Source of the DNA: Moniliella sp. 'wahieum'
Taxonomy: Eukaryota > Basidiomycota > Moniliellomycetes > Moniliellales > Moniliellaceae
Length of the DNA stretch: 64,000 bases
Assembly: GCA_003971905.1 (NCBI GenBank)
Contig: RSEE01000115.1
Span: 1 to 64,000, forward strand
Direction of reading: 5' to 3'
The notes beneath the pieces are model-generated. The model had not been told where the DNA came from. It was given only the letters and a program-made list of their open reading frames with translations, and did not search any database. The position numbers were made by a program, and so were the translations under genes. Of this stretch, positions 31,201 to 42,560 are shown piece after piece (positions within the stretch are counted from its first letter, which is position 1; the number at the start of each line of letters is the position of its first letter).

Positions 31201-32344
31201 TCTCTTGGCAGGTTGGCCTGTGCAGCAGTTCCATGCACGAGCGACGGAAGCGACGGACGGTATGCGCGCGTGGCCGAGCGGCTGGCCGCAGCGATGGAGC
31301 GGGAACACGTGGCGGACCAAGCGATCCAAGCGGCTCAAGCGGCCGCGCGCAATCAAGGGGTTCACCAGACCGAAGCCGCACGCTTATGGAAGGAATTGCA
31401 AGCACTCCAATCGGTTCACGGATGGAGCTTACACTCGGTTCATCCAGATTTGTCCTCCCTCACTTTACCCTCCTCCACCCCTGACATCCAAGTCGCCGTC
31501 GACTTGGCCCCCGACGCCGAGGTGCAAGCTGTACGGCTTACACGTACTTGCGAATGCGGATGGGAAGGGCGAAACCGAGACCAAAGACGACCTGGACGCG
31601 GACCTGGACACGGATCTGGACCTGGACGCTGTCCTGGTCACCGCGCTCAACCAGGCCTGGCGCGAGGTACCTCGTGGCACGCGCGTACCGCTCTTGGTAC
31701 GCTCCTTGTCCGCCTCGTTTGCCCGCTTGCGCCACCTCAAGACCGAAATCGCCGCTGTCAACCTCCACTTCCCAGTGACCGTGCGGTGCGACACGTGTGC
31801 TTGCCCTGCCACAGCCCCAGCCACAGCATCCACAGCCACCGCCGCCGGTCCGGACGCGGTACCGACGACGCAGCCGCCTACTACGCCGTCGTCGCGGCGG
31901 CGCAGTCGCAGTGCGCGACCCAGCGTCCCGCGCCCCCCTGCGTCCGGCAGTCCAAGGTGTCCGACTGGACATCCCTGTGGTCTTGGCGCGCGTGCGGGGC
32001 AAAGCGGTAGTGAGCCTCGTGTGCCCTTTGGCTCAGCTGGTCCACCCTGAGGCTGATGCGCACTTGTTCCCCCCGCTTTGGTCCGGTGGGAGTGGGTGTA
32101 TGGGCCTGGGTCGCATGTTGGGTCGCATGTTGGGTCGCATGCGCATGCGCTCGGTCCGGCTGAGGTGCAGGGCAGGGCGTTGGCGTGCTTGGTACGCGAG
32201 ATCAAGGCCCGCCCAGGGTACCAGTCGCTCGCTTCGGCTTTGGTCGCGACGGTGCACCAGGTGGATAGCGATCTGCTTACACATCCGCAGCCGGGTGTGG
32301 GTGCGGGTGTGGGTGCGGGCCCGCGGGTGCCGTTGGTTGGGTAA
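28274..32344 (+). CDS. SPC105: Kinetochore scaffold SPC105/KNL1/Spc7
   Basis: Outer-kinetochore protein that recruits the Bub1/Bub3 checkpoint complex through MELT motifs and PP1 through RVxF. Seen: start MPSPAAPRAPL (GCCATGC); PP1-type motif KRRRVTF (RVTF at 28676-28687); an array of MELT-like motifs: MDLT (29002), MSLT (29080), MALTRVF (29405), MQLTRVY (29456), MNLTRVY (29597), MQLP (29755), MEFT (29945); the Spc7 C-terminal signature TLQGFLEAMGLSFQDGF (about 30437-30490); a helical region; an intron ending near 31211; and RWD-like segments LWKELQALQSVHGWSL and LVRSLSASFARL. Stop at 32342-32344. Roughly ten single-base frame changes are needed, so exact exon edges are not fixed. The combination of RVxF, MELT array and Spc7 signature makes the call firm. 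Confidence 0.85.
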
Positions 32345-34151
32345 GTGGACCCTCCAAGGGAGATGGAGGAGGCGAAGGGTGGGGTGTGGGGGGGGTGCCC
32401 TGTTGAGGAGGACAAAGCGGGGAGATCTGAGATGCGTACGAAATGTAGATTGGTTTTTTGTTTTGTGAACCGGGTATCGCCATGAGATCTGAGAGGGCGT
32501 GGTGGAGGACATAGGGTAGCTATGGTAGGACAACTGCAGGTCAACTGCAGGTCAACTACAGGTCAACTACAGGACAGTGGTACGTAGGAGGGAAATGGTG
32601 GAACGTGCAGGGTAGGTACTAGGTAGAACTCTGTACGAAGAATGGCCGCCGAGTACTGATTGAAGCGAGGAAGCATGGGACTTGTCCACTTAGCTTTGAC
32701 GCGGTGCAGCATGACATAGAGCAGGGAACATGGGACAGCACCGCGGCCCGTCGTGTCGGGCCTCGACGTCCAGTGCAAAGTACAGGCCATGGTGCGCTTC
32801 GTTACCCCCTAACTCCCCGGGAAGAAGTGGAGGCGGGGAACGTAGGTGTCGGGTCCTCGGTTCGGGCAGGTGAATGCGGTGGACCAGGCAAGAGGTAGGG
32901 CAGGTGGGTCAGAGCGCCCAGAGCTCAGAGCTCACAGCTCAGATCCATCGGGGTCAGATTAGGGTCGAGGCGCCTCCTGTTGGACTCAATCGTCCGCGCG
33001 CCAAGTGGACCGACGGCCGTGCGGCCCGGGCTCAAGCCCACCATGTCCATGCCGCGCTGGCGCTGGCCAGTGCTCTTCCCCTAGCGCACAGAAACTTAGA
33101 AAGGCGCTACGCACCAAGGAGGTCCAGGCTGGATGGCCACCGCGTGGCTGCGTCACCACTGCCGTTTGACCAGCAGGCAGTGGTAGTGGTGGTGGTAGTG
33201 GTGGTGGCAGTGGCGGTGGTACGCGTGCTGCTGGGCGGCGTGCTGGGACATGGATGGGGCCGAGGGGGCAGGCGGACGGACGTGCGCATCGGGTGGGCCA
33301 CCAACCCACACCACACCACACCACCCACACCCGCCACACGCCGCCCCACCGGCAGCGCGCCAGTGTGGGCTACTTAAATGAATATGCAGAATGCATGGCT
33401 GCTCGTTTGGTCTGCCCCTGGCTTATGCTCCTCTCGTCTGACTCCTCCGCGCCTCCGCTCTCCCCCACCACCACCACATGCGCCGCTCCCCGCCGCCCCC
33501 GCCGCCCCCCCCGCCCACTTCACCCGCGCCGCCGCCCGCCGCGCCACCGCCGCCGCCGCCGCCGCCCGCCCCCGCCCTCCCCGCCCTCCCCGCCCGTCCC
33601 GCTCGCCCCCCGCCCTGCGCCCCGCCTCCGCCGCGCACCCCGCCGCCCGCACCCCGCCCGCCCTGCCCTCTACGCCCTCGCTCCCCAGCACCACGCCAGC
33701 GCCAGCTCCACCAGCAGCGCCGACGCTCCGCCCGCCCGCCCGCCCGCCACCCACGCAGCCTCGCCCTCCGCTGCAGCGGCGGCGGCAGCGGCCGAGGCGG
33801 AGGCGCATCCGCCCCAGCCGGGCCCTGCCTCGTAAGCATCTCACTCCGCCCCCTCTCCCTCCTCTCGTGCCCCGCCGGCGGGTGGGCCGTGGGCGGTGGG
33901 CGCACCCGGCGCGCAGGCAGCGATCACATGATCGCTTGCTGGCCCAACCGGGGGTGTGACAATCGATAAGATGGCTGATGTCGATGATGCCGATTGGTGA
34001 TATCGATTATCGAGCGTCGATTATCATACCCACGCACCCACACCCACTCCTGAGTCCTCTGGCAAATCCTCCGTCGCCACCGCAATCCTTTTCTTATCTC
34101 ACTGACCTCTCTCTCCTCTGCCTCCCGCGCCGTTACCCCACCCCCACCGCC
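32345..34151 (+). other. Intergenic, with a GC-rich open segment before UFD4
   Basis: Contains four ~10 bp repeats (caggtcaact, about 32532-32572), a GTGGTAGTGG array (33180-33225), and a very GC-rich Pro/Ala-coding stretch at 33430-33835 ending in a donor-like GTAAGC. That stretch could be a 5' exon or upstream reading frame of UFD4 but has no domain. A palindromic ATCGATTATCGA-like cluster lies at 33999-34026, about 130 bp before the UFD4 start. Confidence 0.4.
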
Positions 34152-37100
34152 ATGCTCAGCCGCACCCGCACCGCCCTCAAGCGCAAGGCCGACGTGCCCG
34201 CCCCGCCTCGGGCGCCCCCAAGCCCCGCAAGCCCCGCACCGCCCCGCCGCCATCCGCCCGCGCTGAGCCCTTGGCCGCCCTACAGCCTCCGCTCCCGCGC
34301 CTCTGCCGGCTCGTCCTCCTACTCCCCCTCCTCCTCCTCGGGCCTGCTCCCCCGGCCGCCTCGCCCTCCAGACCGCCCACCGGCCTAAGCCCAGCGCACG
34401 CGCCCTCCCTCGTCCGTCTGGCTCTGGTCGCCGTACCACTCGCTTGGCCGCCAAGGCCAAAGCCCCCTCGGCCCCACGTCGTAGCCAGCGTCACCGTCCC
34501 GCCTCCCCTGCTGCTCATTCGCAACTCGATCCCCCCGCCCCGCCTGCGTGGAGGGCATACAGACAGATCCACCTCCTGCTGCTACTCCGGAGGCTCCTGT
34601 TGCTGCTAATACCACTGCTACTATTACTACTACCGCTACTGCTACTGCTACTGCTACTGCTACTGCTTCTTCATCGGGATCGACTGCCGCTCTTACCACT
34701 ACGCCTGCATCAGCCTCCCAGATTGACGGTGCGAGGGAGCCCTCTCCCTCGATTGCTGTCCCTGCTTCCCAGAGCACCCTTGTTCCCCCCACGGACGTTC
34801 AGCCCGACGAGGGCGATGCGGATGTTGATGGACGATGACCTGGACGGCGAGAGAGTAGTTTCATGGGCGGAGAAGAAGACGATGAGGACGAAGACGAGTA
34901 CTATGGAGACGAGCAGGAGGGACGAAACGCTAGGCTTTAATCTACGTGCGATGGCGGGCTTTTTCACCAATCACCACAGCCGGTTCAAGGTTCTGCTCGA
35001 AAACATTCGGCCCCACTGTGCGCCGGCCGAACAGTTGAGCGCGCTCGAGGAGCTGGCCAACTTGCTCAGCATCAGTCAGGAGGAGACACTGATGGGACAA
35101 TTCAAACCGATGGATTTGTCCGCGAGTTTGTCCGTATCCTTGGTGGTACGCCACCGCCCTTTGATGCCCATGGCGTATGGACCCGGGCGGACGCCATCCC
35201 TTCTCCGATCGCTACGCTGCCTGCTCTGCCGGCTGCGCCCTTATCTCTTCAGCTCGGAATCGGTCACCGAGGATCCAACGCGGTACGAGCGCCAAATCTT
35301 GGCGTGTCGGTGCCTGGCCAACCTGATTGAGGCCATGCCCTACTCGGCGCGCAGCGTGGTAGACAACAATGGTGTGCCAGCGATGGGGCCAAGCTGGTGG
35401 ACATGCCAAGGGTGGATCTGGCAGAGCAGTTGTCTTGAAACGCTGGAAAAGATCAGCATTGACAATCCCAATGCGATCGTTGCGCGAGGGAGGCTTGATG
35501 GCCATCCTTTCCTACCTCGACTTTTTCAACATCCATGTCCAACGTACCGCCATGACTACCGTTGCCAACTGTTGCCGCAAGCTCCAAGAGACCAACGTCT
35601 CTCTGTTCGCGATACCATCCCGCTCATCGCGACCGTTGTGCTGCATTCCGATCGTAAGCTCCAAGAGGCTGCGTGTCGTTCAGTCGTGCGCATCATTGAG
35701 AGTTACCGTCACGCACCGGCAATACTAGAACAGCTGGTCATGCCGCCTGTGTGCCGCCATCCAGACCGTACTTGCCCCGCCCGCAGCTGTGTCCGAGGCG
35801 GACGAGAACACGTTAACGACGACCATTCCTACGTCGATGGTCACCGAGCTGGTGCATGCATTTTGTCTCGCTGCCAGCGCCACATCTGTCGTGGCCAACC
35901 GGCTGATGGCATCCAACTTTAGCCAAGCCATCTACGCCATTCTTACTGGCTGTTCGGCGCCAGTTGACCATCTTGCCACCCGCTCTACCGAGCCCGATTC
36001 GACGTCCGTCGACCCAGACCGCGCAGGCCTCAACAAGATGACCCTCTTGCACAACCTGAGTTTGCGACCCAAGAGCAACTCACAGAAGCGTTGACGTTGA
36101 CGATCGAACTGCTTCCCGTGCCAGCCAAGGCGGGGGTATTTGATCCGCGCAACTATACTCTGCAGGCGCTATCGCAAGCTGAGCACGACCGGCCGCCGCA
36201 GTAGCCCCCGGTGGTGGTCTCCACCCCTGCCCCTTATTTGAGCGCAACAAGGCCGGTTCGGCACAGGACCGCATGGACCCGACGCGTACGCGATGGGGCT
36301 GAGTCTGTGTCGACTAATGCTGCCTGCTTTAGTGGAGATCCATACCGCTTCGGCAGTTGCGTCGGTACGCAACAAGGTGATTGTAGCCATCTTGAAAATC
36401 GTTGCGTTTGCCAGTCCGGAGCACCTTGCGTGCCTGGTACCGCGTGCGGCCATGGCCACATTTTGGGCGGGCATCTTAGCCCCCGACGATGGGCCGGTAG
36501 CCGTGCAAGGCTCGTTGCAGATTGTCGAACTGTTGCTGCTCAAGTTGGGCGCTGGATACCGCCGCAGACTCGAACGCGAAGGCGTCATGTGGGAAATCGA
36601 ACAGTTGGCACACCAAGATCCGGCCGCGTATATGCCCCCGGAAGAGAAGGGGAAAGAGGCCCTACCCACACTGAGTCCGTGGGATCGATAGCATCGATGG
36701 GGTCGATGGGATCGATGGCGCCGATGGCTTCGATGGCGCCGATGGGGTCGGTGGGGTCGATAACCGCGGTACGGGACGCAAGACGGCCGTCAACCTCTTC
36801 CAACTTAGGTGGAGGTAACCATGGGCTAAACATTTTACGAGCACGGATGATCGTGTTGCTGTATGCCAAGCCCGAGGCGGAGAAGGCGCAGGAGACGGTG
36901 CTGGATCGTGCGAGTGGACTGGCACGGCAGCTGCGGTCCTCGTCCCTTGGGTCGGGGAACAAGCCCAGAGTGACTTGGAACGTGTCTTTGCTCTGATGCA
37001 GCACGATACGGAGGGCTTGGCAGGATGGGAACTGCTCAAGTCGGGCTTGATTGAGGCGTTGCTTATTTTGTGGGCAGTGCACCTGTTGAGGAGAGGAGGC

Positions 37101-39898
37101 AAAGGACCAGGCACCGGCACAGGGCCAAGTGTCTCCCCTTTCGGTCGAACAGCGGCGTGCCCTATTTACCCAAACCCTGGCGTCCTACCCTCACGCCGCC
37201 GAACAGCTGGTCCAGCGTCTGCAAGAAACCGTCAGTCGCGTGCAGAACTTGGAGCCGGTCAGCTTGGGTGCGTCGGTGGACGAGTTGACGCGACGGTGGC
37301 CCGGGTTGGGGTTGACCAAGCAGATGCGGCTCAAGCTCAGTGCCGCCGAGCCGTCGTTGGTGCCAAGTAGCTACCAGTCGCTGGTGATTGGGATCCATGC
37401 CGTCGCCTCCTTTGGTGCGTTGGAAGACTTTCTGCGTGTGCGTCTGGCCCCGTACCCGGTCCAGTACTCGTCCGCCCCCCTCGCCCGGGCGTCGGATCAG
37501 GGGGACACTTGTGCCATGTTGGCTGCAACGATGGGGACGTCTGCCTCCTCCTCCTTCTCTTCCTCTTCCTCCCCGTCGCACCGCAGGGACGCACCGAGCT
37601 GCGGCTAGGCCAAGGACGGCTGTTCGGATCGGCGTTGATGCGGGACGCTCACCTCGACCTCAACGTCTCGCTCGACCCCCAGGCTGCGACAGGACCAGGC
37701 GCGAGCCACGGGACCGACCCAAGTCAAGCTGATCGAACGGGTGAGATCCACCTGCCCAAGTCGAGGGCGGTGGGAGTGACGAGCATGATCATGACCATGA
37801 TCCCGCTCACGAGCACGATAACCATCACGACCGCGATCGACGCGCTAGCGGTTCCACCGTGCCCTCCCACCCAACCTCTTCTCCCTCTGGCAGGAGCAAC
37901 AATGCCCATCTCAACTCGAGGTTGGATCTTCCCTCCGCACCGTCCGTCGCGCCTGCGTCGGACCAAGACCATTTGTCTTTACGGTCAATGGAAGGGAGGT
38001 GGGCTTGGAGGAAACGGTGTTTAGCGCCGTGTATCGAATGATGAAGGAGCAAACGCCTACTTGGACGCCCGACCGATCGTTTTGGAGCTTGTCGTACCCC
38101 GTTACTTACCGTCGGGTTCGAGGGCCTCGCCCGAACAAACCCGATGTGGAAACATGTGCGTGTGGATGGCCTGCTCGCTTGTGTGGACGGAGACGCTGAC
38201 CTTACCCTTGTCTGTGTTGTTTTTGAATTCGATAGTGAGCAACAAGCAGGACCCAGTGGACGCGGTGCCCCCGACTCCATCATGTCCAAAGCGCTGAGGC
38301 TGTTACAAGTCTGTTTGATGCATTTGTCCAGACCCGTCCGCCTGCACTGGCCGGGGAGGAGAGTGGGTTCCGGTCACTCTTTGTCAATAACAAGTTGACA
38401 GCACAGTTGAATCGACAGTTGGAAGAACCGTTGATCACGGCGAGCCAAGTCTTGCCCGCATGGGCTGAGCAGCTACCTCGTTCCTTCCCCTTTCTCTTCC
38501 CCTTTGCTACGCGTTTTGCCTTTTTGCAATCCGTCGCGTTTGGCACGACGCGCATTGTGGCGCGGTGGCAAGCGCAGCTGCGCAGTAGCGGCGATCCTTC
38601 CACCTTGCATCGTGCGCGGGACGAGTCGTTTGGTAACTTGGGCCGTGTGGCGCGCCAAAAAGTTCGTATCGAACGAGACATTTGATGGAATCGGTGGTGC
38701 GTATCTGCACCGAATTTGCCTCGCGCAACTCGGTTGGAAACAGAGTACTTTGGCGAAGTCGGTACCGGACTCGGTCCAACCCTCGAATTTTACTCGCTCG
38801 CCTCACACGAGTTTGCCGCCAAACAGCATCATCTCTGGTTAGGCTCGCGTACGTCGGAGCATGGTGGTCCAGTCAACGCGGCGGCCAATCCCGCGCCCGG
38901 GCGGAGCCAGGACAAGGTCAAGGCCAAAGCCAAGGCGCCGCAGGACCCTACCCCCCATACCTCGAGAAGGAAGAAGAAGACACAACGGGCTATGGTTATG
39001 TGGATGCGCCGCAGGGCTTGTTCCCTCTGCCACTGCCGCTGCCGCTCAAGCCTGCCAAACCAAGGTCGGCCAGCGAGAAGAAGCGGGTGAGCATGTTCCG
39101 TACGTTGGGCACGTTTGTGGCCAAGTCGTTGCTCGACTCGCGCATCATCCATATTGATTTGTCGCCTATCTTTTGGGCGTTGGTGATTGGTGCGCGGGTC
39201 GCGGCTACGCTGGCCACGCTCGGTCGAATTGACCAGACCTTAGCAGGGTCGCTGGAGAAGCTGTACGGCATGTCGGCCGAGGAGGTGGAGGCGCTAGAAC
39301 TGGACTTACTCTTCCGGGGGACGAGGGGTACGAGTTGGTAAGTGGGGGAAAGAGCAAGGCGGTCACGCGGGCCAATTTGGACGAGTACGTGGCACAGATT
39401 GGAGAGGCGTATCTTGGACAGGGCACCGCCGCTTTGGTTGATGCGTTCCGACAAGGGTTTGCCACGTTGTGGATTGGCGTGCGCTACGACTGTTCACGCC
39501 CGACGAACTGGGTAGTGTGTTTGGCAATGCACCTGAGGACTGGTCACGGTCCACGTTGACGTGCTACATCAAGCCCGACCATGGCTTTACCACTGAGAGC
39601 GCGGCGTACCAGAACTTATTGAACTTGATGAGTTCCCTGGATGCGGGGGAACGACGTGTGTTCCTCCAATGGCTCACGGGTTCACCCAAGTTACCCTTGG
39701 GTGGGTTCCGCGCGCTCCATCCGGCCTTGACCGTTGTTCGTCGTCCACATGAAGCTCCTCACACCAGACGATTACTTGCCCTCGGTCATGACGTGCGTCA
39801 ATTACCTCAAGTTGCCCAATTACTCCACGGCCGAAATCTTACAGCTACGCATGCGCAAGGCCATGCACGAAGGCGCCGCTTCGTTTCACCTGTCGTGA
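34152..39898 (+). CDS. UFD4: HECT-type E3 ubiquitin ligase UFD4/TRIP12
   Basis: E3 of the ubiquitin-fusion degradation pathway. The start at 34152 (CCGCCATGC) gives [16 protein letters not shown], then a Ser/Pro/Ala-rich disordered region with an acidic stretch. The armadillo-like part begins [20 protein letters not shown] (about 34980) and includes [18 protein letters not shown] and [19 protein letters not shown]. The HECT domain follows: [27 protein letters not shown] (about 38735-38795), [18 protein letters not shown], then the catalytic Cys in [14 protein letters not shown] (codon 39794-39796) and the C-terminal GAASFHLS before TGA at 39896-39898. About 1,900 residues, as expected. At least ten single-base frame changes interrupt it although catalytic motifs are intact, so I infer sequence error. 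Confidence 0.93.
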
Positions 39899-41139
39899 CC
39901 TGGATGCCCAGTGGAGGCGAAACGAAGCGAAGCAGTTCTTTTTTTTCCCTTTACCAAGCGTGAAGCTTGATTTGGGATCTTGGTTGGGGCATTTACTTTA
40001 CGGAGTGGAGGATGGGGGGTCGCAGGCTCCTCGGTTCTGCTTACTCCTTTGTCTGATTGGCTGGTTCCAAGCCAGTTTCGCAGTTTCGGTCCTTTGTGCG
40101 CGCCAAACCGCCCTTGCCCACTTATCCGCCTCTCGGCCTATCTACCTCTCGCCTCCCCCCCCCCCTCCCCGTCCCATACGTCCCATGCATCCTACCTATG
40201 CATCTCATGCGTCTCGTGCCCCCCTCCCCCTCTCATGGTCGCCTCTGTCCTGCATGCTACATGCTACTGCTCCCTCCCTTCTCCCTCGGCGCATCGGTTC
40301 TTGCGCCGCAGGGTTCCGCCGTTCGCTTTTGGTTTCACTTGACACTTGGTTTCGCTTTGGTTCGATTGTTGGCTCGCTCAGGTGGGCCAGAGCAGTCGCC
40401 TTTATTGCGCGTCGCGCCTGGTTAGTCTCGCCTTGCGGGTCTCGCCTTGAGGATCTCGCCTCGCTGGTCTCGCCTCGCGGGTCTCACCTCGCCGGTCTCG
40501 CCTCGCCAGTCTTCCTCCCCCGAAAGGTCGGGCGGAGAGCGGCCGGTTCACCTCTCTCTATTCTTACTTCTTCTTCTCTCTCCTTTCCTCTCTCCGCTTG
40601 TAAATCGCTTTGTGAAACTTGGATCCGCCGAGTAGGACGGAACGCGGAATGCGCACGATTGACTTTTTTGACTTTGTTGAGGTTGGTCCGAGGGGCAGGG
40701 CGGATGGATGTGTGCACGCTAGATGGATCCAGCGGCAGGAGGGGGCGGAGAACGCTACAACAGACCACAGCGTGATGCACTGTCGTGGTGGTCGGGTGAT
40801 GCGATCTGGGCTGGACTGCGGGGGGGCAGAAACCTGTTGGTAGATTCTGCCCTGGAAGCATGCTGGGCAACTAGATTCCATTGAACGTTCAACCACCCGT
40901 GATGCATGATGCATGATGCATGTGCCCAACAGGTGACGAAGTGTCAGCGTTGGAATAGAAACGTAACCCTGCCATTTTGTATGGTTAACCGCGGCATGCA
41001 CTCACCCGCTGCTGCATTGCGGCTGGCGGCTGTGTAAATATGCCGCAGCAACCCTACTGTCCTTCTTTTCGCCTGCCTCTCCTCCCCCTAGGCTCACGTT
41101 GGCCCCCACCAGCCCCGCCTGCTCCCTGTATCGTTCAAG
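39899..41139. other. Intergenic between UFD4 and RPL26
   Basis: 1.2 kb with no recognised gene despite a long open frame in the plus strand (39960-40775) of biased C/T-rich composition. Includes a 14-15 bp minisatellite at 40420-40511 and the motif TGATGCATGATGCATGATGC at 40900-40919, upstream of RPL26. Confidence 0.45.
40420..40511. repeat. 14-15 bp minisatellite
   Basis: About six imperfect copies of 'ggtctcgcctcgcgg'. Confidence 0.8.
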
Positions 41140-41704
41140 ATGGTCTCGAGCAGCCGCCGTACCAACCGCAAGATTCAGCTGAGCGCCCCGGCGCACCTGC
41201 GCCGCAAGCTGATGAGCTCCCCGCTGAGCAAGGAGCTCCGGGCTGAGCACGGTGTACGTTCATTCCTCCCCGACATGCCCTTTCCTCGGTGGGACAGACA
41301 GAGTCCGAGGGAACCGGTCATCTTAGGTTCCCTCTTTGGCTGGGACGCCTTGTCTTGTTCCCCCAACGCCCATTCCGGGCGGTTGCTTGTGCTGAAACTG
41401 ACTTGACTGTTGCTTGGCAGATCCGCTCCATGCCCATTGTCAAGGGCGACGAGGTTCAGATTGTGCGTGGCTCCAAGAAGGGTGCCGAGGGACGCGTGAC
41501 CCAGGTGTACCGCAAGAAGTGGGTTATCCACGTTGACCGTGTAGAGCGGGAGAAGGCGAAGGAGCAGACGGTCCCCATCCCCGTTGCGGCATCGAACGTG
41601 GTGATCACCAAGCTCAAGCTCGACAAGAGCCGCAAGTGATCATTGCGCGCAAGTCGGGCAAGCCCGTGGCCGATGCCGAGGGAGACGTTGAGATGAAGGC
41701 GTAA
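41140..41704 (+). CDS. RPL26: Cytosolic large-subunit ribosomal protein uL24 (RPL26)
   Basis: Component of the 60S subunit near the polypeptide exit tunnel. Exon 1 (41140-41253) encodes [30 protein letters not shown]; a 167 nt intron (41254-41420; GTACGT to TTGGCAG) follows; exon 2 reads [20 protein letters not shown], the KOW motif, to KLKLDKSRK. In the raw frame a stop occurs at 41637-41639, but one missing base there restores the expected tail LIIARK-like sequence plus [16 protein letters not shown] and a stop at 41702-41704. The family's usual end (KLxxDKxRKxLxxRK) supports this. The intron just after the conserved HG suits a fungal ribosomal protein gene. A tRNA-Lys lies 600 bp downstream. 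Confidence 0.95.
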
Positions 41705-42303
41705 TGCCGATCGGACTCGACTTGAGAAGCTTGACCTTGTACCCCTTCTTGTCTTGGTCTCGGTTTCGAGCGGGAAGGAGGGCAGTGAGGCGCGCAGCTC
41801 TTCCGCTCTTCTTCTTGTCCTGTGTCGCTCGTCTCGTTGAGCGGACGGTGAAGCCCGACACCACCCTCCATTCACTGTACCCTCTCTCGCTGTCACGCGT
41901 GCCTCCCTGGCAGGTGCTGTGACGCCAAAATGACTGTGGCCTCTGCCTGTGGTGGAGCAGGACCGCAATTGCGCGCGTGGGCGCGCAGCGGCTGTGTTGC
42001 TCATTCTTCTGGCCAGAGTCGGCCATGGGCCGAGCAGCAGGGCTGCTGTTCATGCAATCTGATGAATCGCTCACCGAATCAACAGCCATACTGGTTGGGC
42101 ACGGCTGTGTCTTTCATATAGGTGGGGCGGGGTGATGTGACATGTGATTGGCCGCCTGGTATACTGCTCCCTGCGGCGGCTGTAGGCAGGCAGACCAATG
42201 CGGGCCAAAGGAATGCTCGATGCAGAAGGTGTGCGCCTCCATGTCGCATTGTGCTCGGTTGCAGGGTGAACCCAATGTGGGCGTCGTGGGTGTGGCAAAA
42301 TAA
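41705..42303. other. Intergenic
   Basis: 600 bp, 3' of RPL26 and downstream of the minus-strand tRNA-Lys. No gene recognised. Confidence 0.4.
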
Positions 42304-42386
42304 CGCCCCACGTGGACTCGAACCCACAACCGTGAGATGGATCTCTGGAGTAAGAGTCTCAAATCTACCGATTGAAATAGCGAGGC
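42304..42386 (-). tRNA. tRNA-Lys(CUU) with a 12 nt intron, atypical D-arm
   Basis: Minus strand, 83 nt. Acceptor GCCTCGC pairs with GTGGGGC; anticodon stem TGAGA/TCTCA; loop CTCTTA plus A gives anticodon CUU, with a 12 nt intron after the base 3' of the anticodon. The T-arm (GTGGG TTCGAGT) faces CCACG and would pair perfectly with one more C, probably a lost homopolymer base. The D-arm reads TTTC/GATT where a normal tRNA-Lys has GCTC/GAGC, which weakens pairing and box A. Either a divergent gene or a decaying copy. Confidence 0.7.
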
Positions 42387-42560
42387 TGTATAGTGTGAAA
42401 GGCCTCTCCTGGAATAACCCAAGCACCAATGGAAGAGGTGCCATTTAACAGGGATGAAATTTCAGCTGCGCCATTCTTCCAAGCGGTGCACTCTGTCTGT
42501 ATCCACCCCCATCTATCCACGCATCCATCCGTCTCGTCCGCGCGCGCTCCCCCCCTTGCG

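Noticed and set aside
33374-33905. Gly/Arg-rich minus-strand frames
   Set aside because: Reverse reading of a GC-only low-complexity stretch; no domain or splice evidence.
39960-40775. 271-residue open frame downstream of UFD4
   Set aside because: C/T-rich composition, a minisatellite inside, no domain; likely chance openness in a stop-poor region.
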